In this document: piece by piece, positions 18,301-30,300 of the stretch
Layout of the letters: each line of letters starts with the position of its first letter
Position numbering within the stretch: the first letter of the stretch is position 1
Assembly: GCA_965656875.1 (NCBI GenBank)
Contig: CBFHMJ010000028.1
Location: forward strand, 62,001-126,000
Direction: 5' to 3'
Origin: CBFHMJ01 sp965656875
GTDB taxonomy: Bacteria; Pseudomonadota; Gammaproteobacteria; Enterobacterales; Alteromonadaceae
Length of the DNA: 64,000 bases
The notes under the pieces: generated by a model
The model's database searches: none
What the model saw: only the letters and a program-made list of their open reading frames with translations
Told to the model about the DNA's origin: nothing
Made by a program: the position numbers and the translations under genes

Positions 18301-21300
18301 GCACGCTAACAACTACAGTGACGGACATTACTGCACCGGGCGGTCAGGCCATACAGAATATTAGTATTGCCCTGGATATGAGCGCGGCAAATGTTGTGGT
18401 GAAAGATGACGAACAGGCGACTGTGTTAATCACCCAACATCTTCCGGATGCACCAACACGTGGTGACATCGCCCGGCTATTGCCGGATGTGGAAATCCTT
18501 GGGATCTCAGCATCGGGTAACTTACAGGTTCAACATAATGACAGTCGCTTAAAAGAGATTGTGATTTCACCGTTAGGTGAAGGCGATAGCGGTTCGAACA
18601 GTGTGACTCAGCAAGGGTTGCTCTATGAATTGATCACTGATGAGTCTGTGGAAGAAGAAGGTAAACAAGCGAAAGGAGCGGCGCGAGAAGGTGGCTACGA
18701 TTATATCACCCTGAAGGAAGAACCCTACAAAGCACAGATAAATGAAGCGACTGATCCGTTTGGCCTTGCCAGCATTCCGCAAGGACATATCGTGCGTCAA
18801 CGTGGTTATCTGGTGGTTGATCAGGACGGTGAATACACCTTTACTTTCAACGCACCGGCTGACCAGAAGCTGGAAGTCTGGCTTAATCCTCGTGACGACG
18901 ATAATCAGAATATTGGCATGATTCTGCCGTATCTGGACGGCACCGAAAATCCTCCGGCTAATACGTCACAACCTGTGACACTTAACGCCGGAACTCGCTA
19001 TTACATCGAAGCCTTGTACAGTGCGCCAGAAGCAACCGACGGCGTTGGTGTTGCTGTACAAATTCAGTTTGAACCAGCTTCGGGCGGGACGCGTTCTTCG
19101 CCTGTGCCGATTCCACTGGAGTGGTTGTCGCCTGCCAATATTGACGGTGGTTTCACGGTAGAAGTCTTTGACGGTATTGGTACAGAATCGATTGATAAAT
19201 TCATGCAATCTCAGGACTTTATCCACGGCAATGCGTCACGGATTGATATTCTGACCGACAAGCTGGAAATTCCGGCCTCTGACGCGGCGATTGATGTTGG
19301 TCGCCGGATCAGCGTGACGCTGACCGCGCCAGAACACGGTGAATACCAGTTTGCGCTGGCCTCTGATGGCGATTCGATTCTTTATGCACTGGATGATGAT
19401 GGCAACCGTAACGAAATTGCCTGGGTAAAAGGTAATGAAAAATATGCGGATTACACCATCGAAAAAGTGCAGGATGATTTTGTCGGTAATCCGATTACCC
19501 GGGCGAAGTTCAGCTTGCGTCGTTATGGCGACGATATCACCGCCAGTACCAACTGGAAAATTGAATACGATATTGCAGACGGTATGCCAGGTACCTTACC
19601 TTACGGCGATCCCGGCGTTAAAAGTGTCACTATGTATCGCAGTATGGATACCCAGGACGAAAATGAGATTTGTGTTGAGGATCACCTGACATCCAGCGTT
19701 GTGATTGGTTTCAATGGCACAGAGGAACCAGCATTTGAAAATACCTTTAATTTTTCTGGACCGCGTAATTGTGAAGATGAGTTCTTTGAAGGGTTTGATG
19801 GCAAACAACTGGATCTGATCTTCCTCGATCTGGCTGATTTTAATGCCGAATCGGAGTATCTGAATCTTCGCCTGGATGACCATTTGCTGGATCTACCACC
19901 GGATTATCCAGTTGCATATGACTGGTTATGGAGTGAAACGCCAGATGATGAAGGGGTGTACACCGATGGCCAGCAAAATTCTCAACAGCGCTCGGCTACA
20001 ATTGCCTTGCAACAAGGTAAAGAATATCGCTTTGAAATTGTTCAGATAAATCCACGTCATGACGATCATCTCGCGGTTGCCTGGCAACGTCCTTCTTCCA
20101 GTGAACTTGAAGTCATCGATGCCAGATATATTTCATTTGCGCGTCTCACATTGCCAGTAACCTTGCAAGAAGCTTCTGCGGCGGGGACTGAACTGACCGG
20201 TGAGTCGATGAGTCTGACGGTGAAATCACCACCGTTCAGCTATAAAGGCAATCAGTACCAGGTTTCGTCAGTGACGCTGGCGGGCGATCCGGTTCCTGAC
20301 CCGGATGAGGGTGCAACGCCTTATCAACCACCAGGCTGGCTGGAGTTCGTTTCAGGTTTTGCGGCAACGGTTCAACATGACAGCGTGATCAACAGCACCA
20401 GCGCGACCGATGTTGCCTTGACCTTGCAGGACCGAACAATCGATCCGCAAGTGGTGAGTTTAACGGTTGGACAAACCCAGCGACTGGGATTCCAGCTAAA
20501 AGGCAAGCCTGCCAATAATGCGAACGTGATTGTTGATGTTGCTGTGACCTATCCGCAATACGACCCAGTTAACAGCGCATTACTGGAATTTACCTGTAAG
20601 GGTGGTGGTACCGGACCGGGGTGTCTTCAGTTTACCTTCACCAGCAATGACTGGAATGTGCCGCAGTTCTTAACGGTTGAAGCGATGGCGGAAGGTCCGA
20701 TTGCTGATGAAAGCTACATTCCTGATTTATCAAAAGCCTTCCTTGTTGCTCAGCAACGTGCTGCAAAAGACGATTCAAATGTGTTCACGGAAGATAGCAT
20801 TGAAGTTCAAATCTACCCGGATGCCACGCAAAACGACACTACGTACTTTGCCAAAGCTCAGGGCGGCGACATCACTGAGATAGGTTTTACTGCTGACTCC
20901 ATTTCAGGCATTACCGTTGAAGGCGAGGAATCTGGCTCGTTGAGCTGGACGTGGCAAATGGTGGACGACAAAACCCTGGCTGGCATGATTGGTGGTTCTG
21001 ACCCGGCGAGAGCGGCAGTCCGTGTCCATGCGATGACGGAAGACGAAGCAACGGCGTTGCAAAGTGGTATTACCGACGGTGCTGACCCGGTGACGTTCAC
21101 CGCGAGTGTGGAACTGACCAGTGAGTACTATACGGCGATGGAAGATTCCACGGAGCAAATAACCGTTAGTGGTATACGCTGGATGGTAAACAGTGCTGAT
21201 GCAGCACAAGCCGAAGTGACGATCAGCAATGGAACGCCAACGTTGGCAATGAATGCGGTTGTTACAGGCACGGCGTCGTCAGTGACGGAATTATCCGGTT

Positions 21301-24300
21301 TTAGTTATCAACCTGCTGATGGCAATCGTCCGATAATTGCCGCAACAGCGACGGAAGTGCTGGTTACTGAATACGGCGAGTTGACGGTGACTCAGGTGGA
21401 TGGCGCTGATACGGCTGACTGGCAGTTTGAAGCGAATCCTCGTCCACAACCGGACAGTATTGATATCACCTTACATGCCTCTTCCGGCGATGTGACTCAA
21501 ACGATTGATCTTACCACTGTTAATGCCACGCCAGTGTTGGCAACCAGTCTGAGCGCTTTAACAGATTTCACGACACCTCGCGTTGTACTTTCTGGCTATC
21601 AGCAAGTTGCTGAAGATGCCGGTTCACTGGATTTGACCGTTCAGCTGATGACATCGGATGGCAGCGAACCACTGCAAGCCACTGAAAATATGAATGTATA
21701 TTACAGCGTAGCTCAACCGGGAGTCACTGATCCGGGCAATATGGCATTAAATCTGGCCGCGCTTACCGGTAGCAGTAATGTTGACTTACACACAGCTCGT
21801 TCTGTCGTGTTAACGGAACCGTTAGTGTTACAAAACAACACGCTGGAACCCTTTACGTTAGAAGCCTGGATTAACCCTACGGCGGCGGGCGACACACAAG
21901 GACTGTTCAAAGGTACTAAAACAGATGGTAGCGGTATTGACCTGATGAGCCTGGAAGGTGGTGAGTTGACGGTGCCGGGTGGCTTTAGTGCGCCATTACC
22001 GGACGCGGTTGCTGACATGAAAGGTTTCGTGGTTGCCTGGCAAGTAAGTGAATCCCGGCAAGCATTATTTATTAATGGTGAAAAAGTTGCTGAAACCGAT
22101 ACCGGGCTGGCTGATAAAGCACCGCTGGCATTGACGCGTATTGGTGATAACAGCAAGGGCTACTTTAACGGCTATATCGATGAAGTGCGAGTATGGAACC
22201 GGGCACGTACCGAGCAGGAAATTATGGAATCCTGGTTGACTGCGCTGGTCGATGAAGAGGGCGATAAAGACGGTCTGGAGGGCTACTGGTCGTTCAATGA
22301 CTTTATGTTGCTAAACAGCGAGTCGGATGTTCAGGCAGCAGAATTAATTAATGCAGACGGTGCCGTAATTGACACGGAGCTACAGGCTGTACAACGTGAA
22401 ATCTGGTTGGTTAAACAATCGGCGCAAACGGGCCTGGATTATACCGGTCTGAGCAGTGAACCGGTTCGTGCGACCAATGTATTTGCGCTGACGGCTGATC
22501 AGACCAAAGGCCGTACTACTTTTGCTATTGGGGATCTAAACGGTGACCAGTTAATGGATGCTGTTGTGGTCAATCAGGTTGGTGACCTGGTCGCGTATCT
22601 GGCCGGAGAGTCACGATCTAGAACTCAACAACGTAATGCATTACCAACATTCCAGCGTGTTGAGCTGGGCCATAATCTGGGCGATGCCGTGCCTGTGGTA
22701 TTGACCGATATCGACGGCGACCGCGATCTGGATATTCTTGCCGGTCTGCCCAATGCACGACTGTCTGTCTTACGGAATGAAGCAACAGCGGGCCGGACGG
22801 TTGGTTCAGCAGCACTTTTATTTACCAAACCACAATCAGTGGCAATCGAAGCACCTGCGTTAGCTGCGTTGTCGGCCAGCCGTGGTGATAGCCTGCCAGC
22901 ACTGACGCCAGCCATTGTTGGCAATAACCTGATGTTATTGATTGGTAATGAATTACACCGTTTATCACTGTCCCCACAGGGCAGCAATATTAAAGCGGTT
23001 GCTACGTCAGCGAAAGTTCATCACCTTGCCTTATCAAAACGGTTGAATAATCGTCAGCGTCAAGTGCAACTGGTCGATTTAGACCAGGATGGCGATCATG
23101 ATTTGATCGTCGATACGTTGCGTAATAAACCGGGCCAGGGTACAGGGGCGCTGAACTATCTGGAAAACTACGGCACGGATGAGAACCCGGTCTATTTCCC
23201 GGCTCCGCGCAGTTATATCGCGCGTCAGTTATTGCAGGATGATCGCTATTTATCGCCAGCTTATCGAGTGCCTGGTCGTAAATATCACCCGTTCGATCAG
23301 GTGGAGTATCATCAGGTCGTTGATTTTAATGGTGATGGTTATCAGGACCGGGTTGTGAGTGATAACTATGGTCAAATCCATGTCTATCAATCGACGGGTT
23401 ATGAACATGTCACGATTAACGCTGGTGAAGACAGTGCGACGATTTCTCTGGATATTATTGACGATAACCGGGTTGAACGGATTGAAGATATTCAGCTGCA
23501 ACTGGTCGAAGGTAAACCAACTGAAGCGGAATATCATTTTGCCAGTGGTTACGACCGCGCCATCATCGAGATTGCAGATAACGATGAGCCTGGATTCATC
23601 GTGACTGAATCTGGCAATGATGTGGCACTGACTGAGCAGGAGATCTCCGAAACCGGTGCCGCAGTCGCCTGGCTGGTGTCATTAAACAGCCAACCACAAC
23701 GAGATGTGACGGTTCGTCTTGCCAGTAGCAATCCGGTCAACGGTGCGTTGGTGGCGCTGAATGGTCCGTCAGGTGTGGCTGATGACCGTTTGTTCGGTGA
23801 CTCGGTGCAACTGACTTTCACCACGCAACAGGATGACTGGTCTACTCCGCAGACTGTGTGGGTGAAAGGTATTGATGATGCGATGGATGATCCGCGAGCG
23901 CCGTTTATTTTTGCGCTGGTTGGAAGTAGTGGCGACAAAGTGTATGACAAACGCACGGCGGTCATTAATGCGGTAAGTGTGGATAACAATGATGAAGCAC
24001 TCATTTCGCTGGATTATGCCTCGGTGCCGAACATCGACAGCAGCGGTGCTGTGGTATCGGGCGAAGGCCAGGTTAATACTGTATCTGTCAAATTAAATGC
24101 TCAGCCAGAAGAGTTACTGACGCTGACGCTAAAACCAACCGATCGCGAGCTGACATTATTCCCACAACGCCAGTTAGTCAGAGCGTTGAAATCATCGAAT
24201 GACCAAATCCAACAAGTTTATGCACGTACTGCATCAGCAACGACGTGTGATTTACCGAGCGGTCAAACCGGTGTATTAGCGCTGGACGATTTTGGTAACT

Positions 24301-27300
24301 GGTGCTGGTCCGAAAACGGTGAGTATCGTTTCGAACAAACCCGTTTCCCGACGCGAGTACAAAACCGGGGTGTTCAGCTAGAACACATGGCGTTTGTGAT
24401 TGATAACAGTTACGGCAGTTTAAGCACAGAAACCCTGAGCGCCAGATTGAACGGACTGGATCAGTCAGATACACCGCCAGGCATTGTGGTACTGGATTTA
24501 GTGGCAAATGATATTGTGGCTGATGCCGGTGCAATGGAATTGAAGCGTATCGAAACGGAGGTTAATTCTGGTGAAGGCGAACCGGAGCTTGTCAGTCTTG
24601 TGGGCTTCGCCGTTCGACCTGCTACCCGCCCTGGTCATAATGAAACGATTGATATTACCGTGACAGGTGCGAACGGTAATCCAACTTTCAGTTTTGATCG
24701 AAACAACTGGCAACTGTGGCAACGAGTTGATGATGAAGCGTTGTGTGACGGTGCAACTGTTTCAGTTGCGGCAACCATTACCAACCTTGACGGCACCGAA
24801 GATTACGGTGTTACGAAAGAAATGTCTGTGGCTGACAGTGTTACGCCTCACCTGATGATTCAGGACTGGCGCACACAAGCGCTGTTAGCGGAAGGTGGTG
24901 ATCTGAAATCTGTGTATGCGGATGATGACGGTACTGTCGTACTGAATGTTCGCCTGGCAACTGCGCCATCTGGCGATGTGACGGTTACTGCCGATACCGG
25001 TGAAAGTCTGACCTTCAACACCACCAATTTCGATCGTTGGCAGCGCCTAACGGTTGAAGCGGGCAGTGCTGACAGCCTGGTGCTTAGTTCAGCCGGTTAC
25101 GGTACTGATCGAGAATTTACCGTCACCCAACAACCTTTAATGACACAACAGGGTAATTTCTTTGATGTTGCAGGTAGTCTGGCGGGTAACAGCATGACGC
25201 TGACCTTCACGCCGGATGACTGGCAACTGGCTCAAACTGTTGCCGTCAAAGCGGTGGATGATGAGAAAGTCGAATACACCTCAATATCAACCATTGAACT
25301 GTTGCTGGCTGATCCGGATCAGGCCATTACGGGCGAGCTGGGTCACACACGCTGGTCGTCAGACGGTGAGATTAGCCTGAGCCTTAAGCCTGACATGGCA
25401 ACGGGTTTTTACGTCGAAAAACGTTTATGGCTGACCAATGACGATGATAGCTACGACAATCACAGCCTGGATATTGTAGTGAATGTCACCGAACAAGATG
25501 ATGGTCTTGAGGTTACGCAAGTCACAGAAGTCCTGGGCTATGTCGATGCAGAAGATTGTGTACGAGTTCAGGATGGGTGTGAAAACCCACCGGCAGCACT
25601 GACCTTTACTGAAGCCACAGACGGTAGCTGGACGACAACGTTGGATTTGAGTGGCACCACATTGACTGGTGTTGCTCTGCAACCGCTGGCGGCGTCTTTC
25701 CTCGCAAATCCTCCTGCACCAATTGAAGTTAGTGTGGAAGACAATGATCGCCCGGTTGTTCGCGCTGGTGTTGATTTGAATGCGAATGAAAATACTCATC
25801 CGGGTTACTTCACTCTCTCAGTGATTGATCCGGTCGGTATTCCGGGCGGACTGGGCGTTCACTACGAAATTTTTGGTTTTAATGATGACAATAACGAGGG
25901 TGCAACGGCAGAAACAGAACCACCTGCTGACGGTACTTTGAAAGATCCGGGTCCGGACTTCCAGGGCTACGAGATGATCAAAACCGGCACCTTGTTTATT
26001 CCGCAAGATAAAACTCGTGTCAGTTTACCTATCTTCCCGATTGATGATTTCACCCCGGAAGAAAGTCTGGCGGCTCGCTATGAAAAAGTGGTGTTGAAGA
26101 TCAAAGAACCAACGGGTGATGGTGGCTACGGCAGTGACCAGTATCTGCTTGACGTCAAAGAACCTAAATACCAAACGGCGGGCGTTCGTATTCTGGACAA
26201 CGAAGAGGTTGGCCTGAAATACGTGATCCCAATGCAAGGGTTGACCGTTGATGAAGCAAACTTCAATGGCTTTAAAGTCGGTCTTACATCGCAACCACAA
26301 ACTGAGGTGACGCTGTCTTTCTACAATACGCCAGTCACCAATCTGAACAGTCCTGACCTGTCATACATAAATGCATCTACCGTGACGTTTGATAACACCA
26401 ACTGGAATCAGTGGCGCGTTATTGATGTGCAGGTTTTTGAAAATCAGACGGATAATTCAGACAACAATGCACCGCGTTTCAGTGATTTGTATTTCACCTT
26501 GCTGGATAAAAGCGATGGCAGCCAAGGCCTGGATTGTACTGGAGAGCCGACGGATGTGACGCAGTGTGAACCCTTCTTTAACACCATGAAAGGGGCGCTT
26601 AATCTGAGTGAGCCAGATGATCCGGCTGATAATGACGCGAAGACAATAGAGCTGAGCGACATTGATGTTGAAGGCGGGAAAACAGCCACGGGTGATTACG
26701 GCACAATTACGCTGACACCACTGAAAAACAACGATGGTGATGATGTTTACGTCGGTGATTTTGTCTATGTGCTGAACAATGGTGAATACGGCTCGGATGA
26801 CCAGCAGACTCAAATCCTGGAAGCTATCGCCACATCAGCCACGAATGAAATTTATGATGTCTTCAGTTACGAAATGACACCAGCAGATGGCTCGGGTGCT
26901 GTCAGCCAGCAACTGGCGGTGCAGATCAGTTCACTGGAACGGATTAACTTTGCTGATAGCAGCGCGACAGACGACCCGGCAACCATTGCATTCCCAGCTG
27001 GTTTGTACGGGAACATGCGTTTTGATTTCTCGGCAGATGTTCCAACCTATACCTACACCTTTGATCAAGATGCATTTGAGGCAAACCTGAGTCAGACCGA
27101 TGACTGGCGCTTTACCGATTCATTTGTGTTTGAAATGGAAAGTGGTGCGAGCGCTGAAGACATTAGCCGTGAATTTATCGCCTTTAATATTTCGTTGAGC
27201 AAATACCTGGATAGTGATGGTGAAACGCAATATCACGTTGATGTGAACGGCAATGATGCCGAGGATTGCGATGCTAATGGAAACATGCTGTGCGGTAGTA

Positions 27301-30300
27301 CGTCGGCGCGGACGGTCAATGGTGTTGTCGTGCCAGAAACAATTTCTGATGTGGATGAACAAGCTACGATTGGCTACACCGTGACTAAAGTCGGTGTACC
27401 GGCTCGTGTGCCGGTTGTGACACGCATGAGCTTGCGCGATAGCAGCGGTCAGGATTTATGGGTCGATAATCGTTTATTAAACGCCAATCCGTTATTCGAC
27501 AGTAACAACATTAACGGTGCTGAAAGTCTGGTGCCGGTTGATGAGGTTATTGCCGGTGATGTCGGTGATCTGGTGATCAGTGCAAACGGAGATTTTACTT
27601 ACACAGTGAACGAGGCACAGCTTCGCGATGAACTGGAAACCACCGATCTACGGATTCTTCAGGATGAATTTGTCGCACAGCTTGATGACCATTCTCGTGT
27701 TTCTATGACCTTCGTCTCAACACTTCAGGTCTACCAGGAACAGGAAAAACTGGTCGTGACTCTCAATGGTGAACTGCTCAGTAAAACCGATGGTACAACC
27801 AACGAATTTACCGGTGATTTACTGTTAACCGATGAAAATCAAGCCAGTAAACCAACGGTAGAGCGTGTTGGTTATTTATCACACACCATCGTCGTTCGTG
27901 AAAAAGCACTGCCCGCCGTGGTGATCGCTGAAGGTATGGCGGAAGCAATGAACTTCCTGCAAGCCCGTTTTAATGATGCCAGCTTGCCGGTATTTGGTCG
28001 TATGGGGGGCGGTCCGACAACGGATACCTCGGGTGATAAAGAAGAAGCGAAAGCACCAGGCTTTAGTGACCGCTTTATGACTTTGCTGGAAACAAAAATT
28101 ACGGCGCAACCTCACCTGACCAGCGAAGGACTGGCGAACATGATTAATGCGGTGTTGCAGGCAACGTTTGCGCAATACAACATTCCATTGCAGGTGCTGA
28201 CGATAGATACAGAAAAAATTCTGATGAAATTCAGCTATATGTATGGCGTTAGTACGGCGACCGATGAGTTCAAAACTGACTGGGGTATGCCAGGCATGGG
28301 CCATTTCTCTGGCTCAGCAGCGGGTACGTTCAAAATTACGGCGGATCTCGTGTTTGGTGTGAATTTCCGGGGCGTGGAAACCGCCAGTGGTGATTCGAAA
28401 ATGAAGCCAAAAGTGTTTGTGGTAACAGATAAAAACACACTGGAAGCTTTATTAGCGAAACCAAAAACGGAGCCGATGGACATCTATGATCTGAAAACCT
28501 GGAACGGCACCAGTATCTCGCAAAACGGCGTGCAGTTCCTTGGCCAGAATGACGCACGGTTTACTCAGGGGTCGAAAGCGCTGGAAGCGTTCAATACAAA
28601 TGACATTAATAGTGGATTAAAAGCCGCGTCAGATTGTGTGAGTGATATTTGTCCGCAAATCAAATGGAAGTGGAAATCTGATAACAACAGCATGAACTGG
28701 GAATTAAACAGCAATTCTGGTTCATCGGGTGGTGTGGATGATTTCTCAACAATAATCGGCACGGTGACGAATAACGGTGATGATGAATACGCCGATTTCA
28801 TTGAAATCAGCCTGCATCAGCCACTGGCAATTGGCCCGGACACTGAATCCACAATTCAGCTGTCAGTCACTATTGATCCGAATGATTTAATGAAATCTAA
28901 CTACAAAAACAACGCGTTGAAGAAGGAATATCTGGAAGCAGTATTGCGTTACCTGGATGACAGCAATACTAAAATCCAGTTTGCTAATAAACGCATCCAG
29001 GTGTTTGACATCTATACCGATCAGAATGACTCAGATAATGCACAGCAACGCCTGCATGAATCGCAAATTCTGACATTGGGATTTGAGATTGAAATCAAGG
29101 AAGAAGGCGCTACTGATCCGGTAGGTTTCCAACAGGATGCCTGGGTTGCTAAGCCGAAGTTGTTGGATAGTGTGCCTGATACGGTGGTTACTGAGGACGA
29201 AATCCTGATTGCGGTAGATTCAACGCATACTGACAAAAACAACTTTGTCGATGTAGCGTGTAAAACTAACGCATCAGCCAGTGTGAAATGTGAGCCTTAC
29301 GATCTGGAAGTTAATGCTGAATGGAAAACCGGTGGCACAACAACAAAACGCTTCCCGACGGACAAGAACGCCTTTAAATCTCAAACCAGTTACAGCGAAA
29401 CGGTTGAACTGAAAGATGCCAAACTGAAGTTAAAAGGCAAACTAACTGGTTCAGGCAACAGTAAAAAAGTGCGCTGGACCTGGGAGTTGTCGTCGCTGCC
29501 GATTAAATCGCTGGACTTTAACCTGAACACCAATTTGATTACGTTAAAGCCGATTAAATTGAATTCAGAACAGTCACAAAGCGCAAAAACGATTGAGAAT
29601 TACGTGATTACGCGCCACTTGTTGATGTTCCACAAAGGCGATCACACTGAAGCAACAGAAACTGTCTCCAAATTTACACTGGATGTCGCCGGATCGGTGG
29701 AATTCCGTGGTGATGCGCAGTTCTTTGCCATTGGCGGTTCGATCAATCAGGCTCGTTCAGCTCCAACCAATGCCGAAGCAGGTAGTTTGATTCAACCTGA
29801 CGAAGTGTTTGGACGACTTACCGGTGCAGCCAGTGCCAAATCAACAATTGTTGCGTTGGAAGAAGATAACAACAATGCAGACAATCCGGCCTTTGTGGTA
29901 GGCATGTACGGTGTGTTGGCGATTTCGGCTGATGGCTCGTACAGCTACTATCGCCGTCCGGAAATCGATCTGGAAAACTGGAATCTGAAGTGTCTGGATT
30001 ATGAAGGTGAGCCGCACAGCCCGATGGATGCCTCGTTTAAAGCGTTGTGTAAAGACCTGTTGGCACTGGATGACAACGATAATCCGATGCACTGGGATGA
30101 TCCGACAACGTCTGACCCGGAAATCTCGTTCAAAGGTTATACGCTCAGCTGTGGTCCTTACGAAGAAGTAGCGTCAGGTGCTGCGACATGTCAGGTAACC
30201 AGCCCGGCGGTGATTTACGTTCCGGAAGATGCAGATACTCTGATTCGAAAAGGGGTTACTTCACTGGAAACCACGATCAACACTGAACTGGTAGCTATGT